In this document: positions 50,490 through 62,290 of the stretch, in pieces
How the letters are laid out: every line of letters begins with the position of its first letter
Numbering within the stretch: the stretch's first letter is position 1
Source: Apostichopus japonicus
Taxonomy: Eukaryota > Echinodermata > Holothuroidea > Aspidochirotida > Stichopodidae
NCBI RefSeq assembly: GCF_037975245.1
Contig: NC_092573.1
Coordinates: 23,837,265 to 23,901,264 of the forward strand
Length of the DNA stretch: 64,000 nucleotides
Direction: 5' to 3'
Position numbers and translations under genes: made by a program
The notes under the pieces: model-generated
Databases searched by the model: none
Seen by the model: the letters and a program-made list of their open reading frames with translations, nothing else
What the model was told of the DNA's origin: nothing

Positions 50490-53400
50490 TAACTGAAGCA
50501 TGTATGAATTCGTTAAAGTTATGCCATATTTTCTCTTTTCAAACTAAACTTCAGTATCATCTATCTAATAATGCAACTGAAAAACTCTTGACACAGAGAT
50601 GAAACAAAAAATTTCTTTTGACATTTTTGGTCCATATTTCTGGGGTTTAAACCTTTGCCTTTTATGTAAGTTCTATTTTTAAGGTCATTAAATCGTGCCC
50701 TCATGTTGACATCAAGGGGGAGTATCTTTAGGAAAGGGTGGGATTTTTGAGATCTTGTTTGGGGTTGCTATGTTTCAAGAACGATGGTCAAATACCTACG
50801 TTTCTGTAATATATACAATATCTAGAGATATGGATTTGGTTTGTTCAAATTAACAGTAATTTGGGCTTTTTCAAAAATTTGTACATGAAATCTGGGGGCA
50901 CTTGATCTTGCGACAGTCCATGAAATCCCAGGACTGTCCCAGGGAATCTGTGACATCTGGTCAGTCACCTTACCCCCAAAAATGGATGTTTAGGAATTTA
51001 CTGATAATCACCAGAAATGCCTTTAATTTAAAGGATTACAACAAAAAAACATAAAACCAGTTAAAAAGACCATTAGAATATGACACCAAGTTATGAATTG
51101 CTTTTATTGAAATTTGATAAAAAATTATCATAATTAGAATGTTGAACTTGAGCATGAACTGAGCATGACAATTAATAGTACTGATGAAATATCACTCTGA
51201 GTAAAATAGAGAAGTGTGTTACTTTCCACTGGAAATATATAAACCTTTTTCCAAATCATGGTAGCAAGTTATTAATATATACATGAAAATCGATCTCTTT
51301 GGACGTTTCGTTTTTATGATTTTGTTTATGGAGACCCATCCCATCGACTTATTTTGACCTTCACATCTCCAACATCCCCCATTGGCTTCACTGCTAACAG
51401 GTTATTAGTGAGGAGAAGAGTCAGCTGCTCATTTCTACACAGTATGCCTATTGAAGAAAAGTCTTGGGCAAAGGAGGGCGGGGGGGGGGGGGGAGGAATA
51501 TTACCAATATAAGAAAATATCTCTTACATTTAAATAGACCCATGCTGATCTTTAATAATATTAATAAAACATCTGAAATTTGAAAGACATCTGGAGCAGA
51601 CAAATTTAGTACTGGTCACACTGGAGGATAGGCAAACAATTCTTGTTGACTGACTGACTGTTGACTAACAATTTATAATACCTATATGAAAGTCAACATT
51701 TTCTATAACAAAATACAAACATCTGTACTTTACACTGAAATGTCATATTAATTCCTCTAGTTGAAGATTACCACAGACAAAAGATGGTACATAATATAAT
51801 GAGGTATAAACCATACATTTGTGTGTGTAAATGCTTGCACACCAATTGCATTGCACACTCAGTACATAACAATATTTCAATCACACAACTGGTTTAGAAT
51901 CGTAGACCATTTTGCGTGATAATATTGACAATAGCAAAATGCTATTATCCAAAACTTACAATTAATAAGTTAAATGTTAAGTGAAATGCACACCTACCCG
52001 GAATTCAGATAAAGCCAACATACAAGGCAGTCGTGGCCACCCAAGCATAATATGAACCATTGATCTGCACAACCAGTGGTGTATAGAATCATGGTGTTAA
52101 ATTGAATATTTGTAAGCTGAAGATTGGGTCAAATACCAACTAACTTTAAAGTAATATTCAAAAACTTTAACCCTGATTGATTCTATATGCAAACTAAGGT
52201 AAAGTACCTATCGATATTTAAAGCAACAAACCAACGAGAAAATGTCTGCATGTATTTGATGGGAATTATTTGTATGATGCAATCCCCTGCATTAATCACT
52301 TAATCAGTGATCAATTTGTTAGTTCTAAGCTTACAACTAGCATTCTGAAATTCGTTCCTATCACATTGTTAAGACTGCTTCTATGTTGAAGACATACAAT
52401 TCCAAAATTCAAAAACTCTGAAACCACATAATTAAAGTTCATTGCCTGGAAGCATTTATGTAGGGTTCATACAGTGGCTTAGCTCGGATTGACCAATAGA
52501 AGTGCACCGTCACCCCTCCCCAAAATGAAACCCAGTCCAAACATGGTTTGGGCCTTGGGTGTGAATTTTTGTTTTATATTGGCAGATGGCCAGATATGGC
52601 ACTATCAGGCTTTCCCCATTGACAAGGTTTTTGTTTGAATTCTGGTTTTTTAAAATGTATCTTCTTATTCACTTGTCAACTATTGTTGTACGGATATACA
52701 AGGAATATTGTATTTATAGGCATACCCCTAACTTTGATACACATAACAGGAAACTGATATTCTATGAGCTTTGTATGCTACCGACATGAAGAGAAAGGCT
52801 GACAGATCTATACCAACAGCGAACTGCATCATTTGGTAGTAATTCATGATGCAAATCTGCATCATATATATATATAGATGTATATAGGTATTCCCCCAAG
52901 GCACAGGAATCTGGCCTGTTACAGCTGTGTCATAGATGTAAGATGTATAGGCAGCTCATTGGTTAAGATCATGAATAGACATTTTAAACAATATGCCCCA
53001 CCATTTAAGAAATTAGGTTTTACTAATTAGTTCAATGTACATCACATGATGATTTATTTACTTATATCACAATAAAATTTTATTTACATGCCATCTGTAA
53101 GTGGTAAAACTGTTGTATATTTCATTAAAATGAACAAACAGATTTCAATTTGACAACCACAAGTATACAAGGTTAATAAATGTGTTTTTACAGTTTAACT
53201 GCTGTAACAAAATTGACTCTTTAAACATATAAAAACAGTTATGTCATATAAATTTATTGATGAACAAAAGTTCAAGAGAAAGCATGATTGCTATACAAAA
53301 TAACATTGTTTTGAATATATATATTTATAAATCATTTTTAGGGAGGACAGAATATATTATAATATAGATTTTATGTCCACCGATAACCATTGCAAGAACC

Positions 53401-53810
53401 AAATTTATCTATAAATTTTAATTTAGTTATGAAAGACCCAAGATTTAAAAGTTTTGACATGGTTTCATCAATATCATAATTTTATAAGTAACAAATACAT
53501 TTCAACATTTACGAGAAGGATTCTTGACTGACCATCAGGCCTGCTTCAGTACATATCATATTTTATGCATAAAATGAAAGTACCAATGCATAAATGCATT
53601 TCATTGTATATGTGCATCAGTCGAATTAACCTAACATTTATCAATTCCATCTCACTTTAACATAAACTGCAACGTTTCATATCGATCCATCATCACACAG
53701 GAGACAGCCAAGGGTGGTTTGAGATAAAACAGACAAGGAATACATCGTACTGCTTGCACCTACAGACTGTTAATCTTCCAATGTGGGGAGGGGGGGAGGG
53801 GCAGGAGATG
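50490..53810. other. AT-rich intergenic region or long 3' UTR, no gene seen
   Basis: Over 3 kb without a recognisable exon. It contains a G run at about 51480-51493 and a short AT repeat near 52864-52876. Part could be 3' UTR of the minus-strand membrane-protein gene that ends at 53877, but an AATAAA signal much nearer that stop argues for a short one. Confidence 0.45.
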
Positions 53811-53817
53811 CATTGTT

Positions 53818-53823
53818 TTTATT
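53818..53823 (-). terminator. Candidate poly(A) signal of the membrane-protein gene
   Basis: TTTATT on the plus strand reads AATAAA on the minus strand, about 54 bases past the stop codon at 53877-53879. The distance fits a short 3' UTR. Confidence 0.35.
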
Positions 53824-53876
53824 TATGAGCGCTATTCCTTACAGTCACCCACATATATTTGTTCCCTGGTGCAATG

Positions 53877-55236
53877 TTACACCCAATCTTCATGTGGTGC
53901 ACATGTATCACCACTGCCAAGGACTGTATAACCTGAAAAAGAAGAAACAAAAGAAAGGTGGTTAACTGTATTGTTCTAATGTCTGTGGTCAATAAGAACT
54001 TTAAAAAACAGACTTTTGAGTCAATGTTGATGTCTAAATATACCTGAAGACATTTCTATTCTTCAAACATTGTCATTTCATAATACTGAATCCCCCTTCA
54101 CCTGAAGTTTTAGACAGCAGTGTATGTGTGTGGGTGGGAGGGGGATCGATGGGGGGGGGGACTCGGAGTATTATAAACTTACCCGAACCATTCATATGGA
54201 GAACTGGCTGGTATTTAAAGTCTACCACCTGAGCAATCTTTATTCCTAGAGGTTCTCTAGAAACGTCCAAATGCAAATGTTCAACATTGTAATGCACTAC
54301 TTGACGTCCACAGTTGCACGAATTTTCTTTCAAACGAGGTAAAGTGTGTTTAATTTCCGCCGTTGAACTTCCAGATGCTAATTTCTGGTCCGCACTAAGA
54401 AGCTGGACCCGTTGGGCCCTCTTTCGGCGTTGATTGGCTGGTAAAGAAGTGCATCTTCTTGGATCTGGAAAGACTTCATCTTCTGATTCCATTCCAGAGT
54501 CACCTGTCGATCTATCCATGTCATATTGATGAAATTTAAAATTTTCGGTGATTTTAATGGTCGTCTCTTTGACGCTCCCGAATGAACTTTTCCAGGCCGA
54601 ATCAGTACAGGACTGAGCCTCATTTGAAATACTGGTAACGGATAAGACAGCTGAAAGTGATAGAACAAAAGCAGTTTAATACATTCCACTGATGTGGATT
54701 ACACTCGAACAAACTGGTTGCTGTATGTTCTAGGCTAAGTGATTTCAACTTAAATACATTGCTTGTAACTTTAGACTTTCTCTGTATTTCTGTCATTCTT
54801 ACTTAATACACTTTACAACTCAGATATACAAAAGGGCACAACAGTCCTTATAGCTTAGATACATACAGAAAGGGGACATGGTAAGGGGGGGGGGGGCGGG
54901 GAGGAGGAAAGCGGTGGGTGGGTTTAATATGGAGACTTCATAGCAATTTTCCTACAGATACTGTACCATTTGAGCTCCCTTGATCTGTTTCTTCACAAAC
55001 AGTGCTATCTCTGTCGGATGAAGTGTAGGACAGCGTTCCGAGAGTGTAACCCCGCCGGACGGCAGTCATGTAACTTGTTCGTGTTTCACCCAATCGTCTA
55101 AATTGCCCAAGGTTAGACGGTTGGTGAGGACTCTGACTCTCTCTGGACTTCTCTGTGATTGATTTCACCATGACAAAAAAGATACATGTGATCCAAAATA
55201 TTGCACTCCAAAAAAGCCTTCGAAGTAATGGACCAT
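53877..55236 (-). CDS. Unrecognised single-pass membrane protein, C-terminal exons (5' partial)
   Basis: Three minus-strand exons with matching phase-1 junctions: 54967-55236, 54183-54650 and 53877-53932 (stop 53877-53879). They encode about 264 residues. The first begins GPLLRRL, then a hydrophobic segment (FWSAIFWITCIFFVMV), then a basic, serine-rich region: the layout of a transmembrane helix followed by a cytoplasmic tail. The tail has an acidic patch (ESEDEVFPDP), a basic patch (QRRKRAQR) and several tyrosines. The splice between the last two exons creates S-G-Y-T-V-L, which fits the ITIM pattern (S/I/V/L)-x-Y-x-x-(I/V/L). The end is CAPHEDWV. I do not recognise the family; a cytokine- or immune-receptor tail is a guess from layout only. 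Upstream exons, presumably the ectodomain, were not found up to 64 kb. Confidence 0.65.
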
Positions 55237-56440
55237 CTGGGGATTGAAAGAGACAGAAATGGAAAACTATAAATAGACCTTCTTATGTTTCATATGGACC
55301 TTACTTAAGACACAGACCAAATTCCAATGAATGATCATCTTGATATTCCAAAAATTGTACTCTTAGAATTGCATTCATGAAACACCTAGTTTGAAGGAAG
55401 CACAGTCAGTAAAAAAAACATTTATGGTTTCGATTACAACCGTACAATCGTAAACCTATGCATATCATGATGGTGTGTGAATGTTCGTGGCTGCTGAAAA
55501 GAATTGCCATGTCCTCAGAAGAATTCTATGTTTTTTAACAGGTATTATTAAGGTTAGGGTACCTGGAACGGAATGGGGAATAAAATAGAGTCTTTCTGTG
55601 TGAATGAAAATACACCTGGGTGTGTGTGTGTGTGTTTCTATGTATTTTGGGTGTATGCAATTTGTTCTGCATTCAGACTGAGAACTTCAACAACGGAACT
55701 CAAAGTCCTCACATATCATTGAAAAGAAACACCACGTCCTCAGAAGAATTCTATTGCTAAGGGATATTGAATTATACTGTTAAGGGATATTGTATTCCGC
55801 AGACAACAGACAAAACACAAAGAAAATCTTCTACAGTAAATGAACCAAAATGAAAGTATATTACATCTACCTCATAAGTGATCAACAAGGGTCACAAGGT
55901 GTGTTCCTGAGGGGAGACAATGACAACCATTCCAGAGACCACACGCAAAACACAATGAAAAAAGCTTCTCAATGAACCAAATGAAAATATTTTAAAATTT
56001 TAATTAGAATATACTCTATTTTTAAGGGGTATTGTTAAGGTATGGGTGGGTGGATTTGAGCAACAGAAGAAGTAGAAAGGTTAAGGTTAATTACTCCAGG
56101 AAACAAATCCAAACCTTAGTCAAACTTCACGCATGAATGACTCACTCGATCGTTACGTTCCTTGTATGGTACTAGCTCATAGACGACACAAACACCAATA
56201 CACTGGCTATACATGTAATCAACCAGCAATCATTGCATATGGACATAGCATATAACCCTAAGTCAACAAATACGTGTTGGATAACAGAAAGCACTGGTAA
56301 TAATAACTCTATGAAACATGGATACTTCTACGAAACCATGACTCATCCTAACTTGGGAATATACCTAAACTCAAAGAATCTCCTTGTTACTCCATTCATA
56401 TGTTAATTCACAGTTTAATCAAATGCCAAGTCCCTTGGAA
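55237..56440. other. Intergenic or upstream intron of the membrane-protein gene
   Basis: No exon recognised. Two related segments, GAAAAGAATTGCCATGTCCTCAGAAGAATTCTAT near 55497 and GAAAAGAAACACCACGTCCTCAGAAGAATTCTAT near 55720, show a local duplication about 220 bases apart. Confidence 0.5.
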
Positions 56441-56449
56441 AGGACATGA

Positions 56450-57010
56450 AGGATATTAAGATTGGTGGAGGCAATGAGGTCAACAGAGGTCAAATACTGA
56501 AACCTTGTTATCATGATAACTCTCTTTATAAGCGTAACATAAATGAAGTTCATACTTGGCAAGTGGATACCTATTTGCAAGTTGAAGAACACTATTGAAA
56601 TTAGTGGAAGTCAAACGTCATTTGAGGTCACTAGAGGTCAAAGTTTGAAACCTTGTTAACATGATAACTCTCTATCAGCGTAACACAGACCTGTCAACCT
56701 GTTTGACCCCAAAATAGGGAGAATAACATTTTTCAGGGCCAAAAAATAGGGAGAACAAGGAGAAAATAGGGAGGTTGGTAATTTTCAACTGAAATGATAT
56801 AAATACTCCTAAATAAGTATAGTCTACTTATAATGCAATACAGTGAGAGAATCATCCAATCAGTGTTTCTTGTTGTAGTTTACAGCAAAGTTTGAAAATC
56901 TTGTAATCATGATAACTTATTCAGTACATACAAGCCTAGGTGAGTGCGAGAACTGCATTGAAATTGGTGGAGCTAGTTAAAGATCATTTGAGGTCAATAG
57001 AAATTAAAGG
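56450..57010. repeat. Degenerate AGGTCA-rich repeat
   Basis: Units of about 170 bp share AGGTCA...GAGGTCAAA, GAAACCTTGTTAWCATGATAACTCTC and AGCGTAACA. The second unit is broken by a segment at about 56690-56790 rich in AAAATAGGGAGAA. It resembles the 31.5-34.2 kb element in its AGGTCA content but not in overall sequence. Confidence 0.6.
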
Positions 57011-57872
57011 GTGAAATGCAATAGGGAAATTTGATTGAAATTCATATTTGACTTTAGGCTAATTTTTGGTAAGTACAGGAACCCATTTGAAGTTGGTGGA
57101 GGTCAAAGTTCAGTCCAACAAAGCTAGAAGTCTGAAAATTTGCAAGAGTGATACTTCCAATTAGTTCCAAAGGTGAAATGCATTAGTGCAAGATCATTGC
57201 TGGTTTACTTGAAGTCAGTATTGGCCAACACTTAAAATTCTTGTGTGTAGTGTGACAGTGGATTAGTGGAATGGTCTCATATTAAATGTGAAAAGGAATC
57301 ACTTATACAATTCCCTTTCTGGTTTTAATATCTCAACAAAATGGCACTTTCTAAATACATACAGTATTCTTCTATGATAAAAATGTCAATTTTAAAGTAA
57401 TGGAATTGCATTTTCGTTACAAAACTGGAGAAAGGGTACAGTACTTTTAATTTTCACATACCTCCGGCTAACATCCCACCTAACCCCACCCTCCCCTCCC
57501 CACCCCTTTCATTTTCCTCCACTTACTTCACTACCCCAGACATGCAGAGAAATGGAATGCAGTCAATGCTATCAAGTACTACAGGGTACAGCAATGTGCT
57601 TGAACTCTAACATAACATCATGTACAGTACATACTTTTTATAAACTACATAAACAGAGTCTACATCAGGCATATATACAGTATGAGTTACAGTATACTAG
57701 TACAGACTGCCGTGCTCATACATACATAATATCAGCCATTGTCTTTTATTGTGCTCGGCATGAGGCCCATGCCTGGAAAGCAAATTTGGCAGCATATGGA
57801 ACAGTGATTTCAGACAAAAACCGTGAAAAACAAGGATTGTAAAGAAATCTATTGAACATCCGTTCAGATTAG

Positions 57873-58652
57873 AGGCATTGAAGACTCGCGCCAAACGGCA
57901 TGCGGCCATCTGAAAAAGTTAACTATTTTTTGCTTGCAAGTGACGTTGTGTTCGTGTCGCTACAAAATGCAGACAGTAATGAAACGTGATCAGTGGCGGA
58001 GCTAGGCGTATTGGTCAGGGGGGCGAGAATGGTCTGTAGGGGCGCTTTCGACACTATCTAAGGGGAGCGCAACCACAGGTTGGCGCGGAGCGTACAGAAT
58101 TTTTTTGAGTAAAGATACTTCCTAGATCGCCGGAAATGACCCTTTCAGGGCGTTGCTAATTTGCAGATAAACGAAGAATAAATAGGTGTCATCGCCATTT
58201 TGTCAGAAATTACACCAACAAAATGTGACAAATGTCAATAGGTATTTGAGAGCGCAATAAAAAAGTCAATAATCGCGAATAAGTAAAAAGTGGTAAAAAG
58301 CTGAAAAGGGCGCCAGCAGTCCATTTGAGTCCATCGGGGGGGGGGGGGCATCTGCCCCCTCTGACTGTATGGACGCTCCGCCACTGAACGTGATACCTTG
58401 TTATCTTTAGCTGGACCTGAGAAGTCCATCGCTGTATTGTTTGTTCATTGGCTGTGGGTATTGACCGCAGCTGTATGTACTGACTGTACACTAGTGTCTA
58501 ATTACCGACGGTAGTTACCGACAGTAGCAAGCTGTGTGTGTATTTTCTGGGATCGATGGTGTTGTCTAACAATTCTGTTACACCTCATTCGAAAGTAGGT
58601 CAGATTACCGGCATTAGACGTTTCTTTTTGCACGAGTCTTCACACCCTTTAA
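57873..58652. mobile_element. Second copy of the 22.5-kb MITE, split by a hAT-like insertion
   Basis: The left part (GGCATTGAAGACTCGCGCC ... CGCTACAAAATGCAGACAGTAATG) and the right part (ACCTTGTTATCTTTAGCTGGACCTGAGAAGTCCATCGC ... GCACGAGTCTTCACACCCTTTAA) together match the reverse complement of 22561-22925. The interruption is the element at 57991-58386. Confidence 0.85.
57991..58386. mobile_element. 396-bp hAT-like MITE with perfect 8-bp target duplication
   Basis: The terminal inverted repeats CAGTGGCGGAGC (57991-58002) and GCTCCGCCACTG (58375-58386) are perfect. The flanks are identical, AACGTGAT at 57983-57990 and 58387-58394. The related copy near 22.8 kb shows the unoccupied sequence with a single AACGTGAT (in reverse complement). 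It carries the shared module at about 58051-58147 and no coding sequence. Confidence 0.95.
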
Positions 58653-59261
58653 ACTGAGCATACTGCAGATGTTTGGCAGGCAGTTGATTTTTTCCAAAAC
58701 AGGATAACTTCCCTCTTAGCCAAGAAAATATATATTATCAATTGTTAGCAGAAAAGTGCTATGCCTGACTTTTACACACAAACAAATTATTTAAAAATGA
58801 AAGTTATATTTAATGTAGAAATTAGAGCATAATGTTTTAGTATATTCCTGCTTTGCTTCTTTCTTAATGTTCTCCTTCATTCTGTTTAAATTTAAAACTG
58901 CCTGCTCTAAGTTATTCTGGAGGTACTTTCGATGAATTTATCTCTTGGAGAAACCAGTACATTTACTCAATATCTGCTTGCAATTGTCACTCTTATAGTA
59001 AAATTATTCTGATTTCTTCTATAGCATAGCGTTTTTCAGCAGCATAAGAATAAAATCAACTCTCAGACAACCAAGGCTAATGACATCTAATTGTTTATTA
59101 TTTTAACGATTTGTGATGTACATGAATTATGCATTTTCAGACTTCTTGTAATCATATGAAATGGTTGTAATACTTCATATTAAATACTAATAAGTGAACA
59201 TATTCTAGGTAAACTTCCATTCTATCTGTTACTGTGACTAAATACTGAAGGACTAAATACT

Positions 59262-59370
59262 GAAAAATTGCACATTCAATGGAAAATACTAGGAAACCAA
59301 TAAATAAGATTCGTTTTTGTGTCTTATTTATTGGTTTCCTAGTATTTTCCATTGTATGTGCAATTTTTTC
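59262..59370. repeat. Near-perfect 48-bp inverted repeat with 12-nt loop
   Basis: The left arm 59262-59309 and right arm 59322-59370 are reverse complements with one mismatch and one extra base. The loop is TTCGTTTTTGTG. Both strands therefore read the same short peptide beginning MENTRKPINK, which is an artefact of symmetry. Further downstream, GGCCCCATTGGAAATGGGGCC (59379-59399) can form a second small hairpin. Confidence 0.95.
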
Positions 59371-59901
59371 GTCTATAGGGCCCCATTGGAAATGGGGCCG
59401 ACGTTCTGTCAGCCTAATGGGTTTAGCTCCTGTTACTCTTTTTGTTCTTTTCAATTCCGTCCATTTTGTCTTTGTAATATTTTTGTATTTTGAACAATCT
59501 CAGTGCGAATAAAATCAAATCATAACAGGTACAAGAAAGAAATGGATGAATAAATAAATAACAAGCTGGCAATCAATGGAGTTGCAGATCTCATCTCCTA
59601 AATTTGCTAAAACGTTTGCCATTTCTTCACACAGTTACAGTAGTTTAAATTTGAACAGACTTAAGGTGTAGCCAGAGTTCACAACACACTTTTTCGCACA
59701 ATTTAGGCCAAGTTTACCTTTGACCCAGCCCCTTAACAACCACATAAGCACTACTTATTCTCATCACTCTCTACATATCTTGTGGTTTTATGCTTTTTTC
59801 CCTATATGTTGACAAGCTGAAAATGGCTGATGATCAATTTTTAGGTTCTTGACCTTTGACGTCATCAAACACCTTTTTGCTCACTCGAGTATACCCACAC
59901 A

Positions 59902-60599
59902 CAGGGGCGGCGATTTGTTTCAAATATTGGGGGGGGGGGACATTTGCTTGGGTGCAGGCGAATTACTATAAAAGCGGAGCGCCACCATTGGTTGGCGCGC
60001 AGCCTACAAGAAAATTTCTGGTTTTGATAGCCCCCCAGATCACCGGAAATGGCACTTCTCGGGCTTGAAAATGACCAACCAGATGTACACTTTGCCTGAG
60101 AACCAAGTTTTCTCCAATAGTTTTTTTTTTTCATTCATAACCTTTTTCAAGATTGTCACCAGTCACACATCATGTTCGACCTCATCGCATCTCCTGTTGA
60201 TCATTGCTTTTGTAGGTAATTCTACGTAACGCTCCACAATACCCGTCAGCTAGCCCCACTTTTCAAGGTTTTAAGCCCATTATTTGTTCAGAATTTGAAT
60301 AATAAATTCACTTCATTATGACAATAATCATGAGTGACAACATGCTATACGGTCACATGTCACAGAAACGACCACGAAGAGTCATTTACCTCATGCAGCA
60401 TGTGTTGGATGAAGTTTTAGCCACCGCCAAATATGATTTGGATAAATAATCTCGCGCATTATTTTCTATTTATAGCCACTCACAAAAATTATGCCACCAA
60501 TTATTGGGGGGATATTAGTTACTATTAGATACTACCGTATATCCCCACCTAAAATATTGGGGGGACATGTCCCCCGTCCCCCCCCATGATCGCCGCCCA
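59902..60599. mobile_element. hAT-like MITE, GGGCGGCGAT family, first copy
   Basis: It starts CAGGGGCGGCGAT (59902) and ends at GATCGCCGCCCA (60588-60599). It carries the shared module at about 59965-60063 (AGCGGAGCGCCACCATTGGTTGGCGCG ... CCGGAAATGGCACTTC). The termini resemble those of 9371-10218. An AT microsatellite follows at about 60601-60626. Confidence 0.7.
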
Positions 60600-60626
60600 C
60601 GTATATATATATATATATATATATAT

Positions 60627-61087
60627 TTGCTACAGCCCTATTTTCATAATTTTCCAAATTTCATAACGGATGTGGTCCGTCTAGCTATTCATTTCGAAAA
60701 AAAGTAAAAACTAATTTCGGTCAAATATAGTAACAAATTGTGACACGGTTAGACAGGCGCCTTGCAAGGGATTTGCCAAGGGAGGGGCGAAGCTTGTAGG
60801 CAAACTATCTAAGCGTAGCGCCACCATAAGTTGGCGCGAAGCGCAAACAAAAATTTTTGCTGAAAATGCCTCCCAGATCGCTGGAAATGGCACTTCCCAG
60901 GCCTTGTAAGTTGCATCTAAGCATTTTCTATTTTGAAATTACTAGCTATATCATAAAAAAATACAAAAAATATGCTAAAAAAAAAAACTATGCCACCAAA
61001 TATTGGGGGGGGATATTAGATACTATATCCCCCACCTAAAATATTGGGGGGACATGTCCCCCCGTCCCCCCATGATCGCCGCCCATG
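60627..61087. mobile_element. hAT-like MITE, GGGCGGCGAT family, second, left-truncated copy
   Basis: The right end GATCGCCGCCCATG (61074-61087) is present. The preceding 97 bases (60991-61087) closely repeat 60492-60599 (CCACCTAAAATATTGGGGGGACATGTCCCCC). The shared module is at about 60801-60905. No matching left end was found, so the copy is truncated or fused to its neighbour. A short AC then TC microsatellite follows at about 61092-61116. Confidence 0.7.
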
Positions 61088-61116
61088 CCCATACACACAC
61101 ACACACTCTCTCTCTC

Positions 61117-61955
61117 ACCCACTTCCTCACATTTCTGATGTGCGATGAAGTACAATATCTCATCTTCCTACATGTAGGGAGATGAGATAATAACTCACCA
61201 CTTTGTGTACACTGTGTCTCTGGTAACGTCATGGTTATGGACATCACTGGTTGTGTAGGCTTTCTATGGCGGATAGGGTACCGTATAAGAGGCTAAGGTA
61301 CAGTATGAACCGAGCTTTAAATTGTTCTCAGTCCTGTTGTGCAAATACCCGTTGTATATCGGATCTCCCTCAATTCGACCAAGTGGCAAAATCACTGATA
61401 ACCATATTTGTCAGTAAGAATAACATGACAATTCATGCTACAAAAAGTAGCAAGACAATATTAGTTATGACCAGCAACTAGCCCAAGAAGGGAGATCTAC
61501 GCTATCACAACATACTTATTAGGTTGATGTCCATACACAGAAACATCAAATTGAAGCTCAAACACTTGCACTTGAGGGCCTGCTGTCGACGCGCACAGGT
61601 GCACAATTACAATAGTGTAATACACACGGATGGAGACTATACCATTATTTTAATAGTGATATGGATTCTTTTTTTTAAATATTTTTGAAAACAATAACCA
61701 CTTTATTTCTATATGAGTAATACAATCTATTTAAAATATGTATTTCCTTCAAAATGACTGTTCATTTAAAACTACTCAACGATTTAATTTCCATTAGCAC
61801 AACACTTATGGCAATATTACCTCCATTAGGTTTGTTTAACTCGAGGAATACGTAAGGGACTCTCCCTGTTTATAACATATCTCCACCAACGTTACAAAGG
61901 TCGTACACACTTCATTGGTAATGCTTCCGTGGTATACGTACCAGCAATTTCGAAG
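61117..61955. other. Intergenic, no gene recognised
   Basis: An open frame at 61251-61481 (+) encodes 76 residues with some cysteines (LNCSQSCCANTRC), but has no splice context or family I recognise. The rest is AT-rich. Confidence 0.45.
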
Positions 61956-61958
61956 AAG

Positions 61959-62022
61959 TGGGGGTTGGGTGGGGTAGGGGTGGGGTGGGTTAGGGTAGGG
62001 GTGTGCTAAGGGAAGGGGAGGG
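61959..62022. repeat. G-rich tract with telomere-like GGGTTAGGG
   Basis: A run of GGGG and GGG blocks separated by T, TA or TT, including GGGTTAGGGTAGGGG. Enough G blocks are present for G-quadruplex formation on the plus strand. It is too irregular to be a true telomeric array. Confidence 0.7.
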
Positions 62023-62290
62023 GAGAAACATTTTGGAATTGCAAAAACGCACCAGCAAATTTGGGCATGACATTCAAAAAGTGAGACACTACCTTCATAT
62101 GTTACATAAGCACGGTCGTACATTACTATTCCTCATGATTTTTTTTTGGCGACCGACTGCATGTACTGACTAGCCGATCGAGCAACGGTTCGAATATAAA
62201 CCAACGAAAGCGGCAACTTTATAATTACAACTGTGCACTATTATTGGATGGGAGCGCACGTCCGTATGGCAAGCCGTTTCAAGCTTTATT

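Noticed and set aside
57552-57842. 96-aa plus-strand open frame
   Set aside because: No domain recognised, no splice or promoter context, and it is followed directly by a MITE.
59152-59512. Overlapping frames on both strands starting MENTRKPINK
   Set aside because: The shared peptide is a product of the inverted repeat; there is no splice context or known family.
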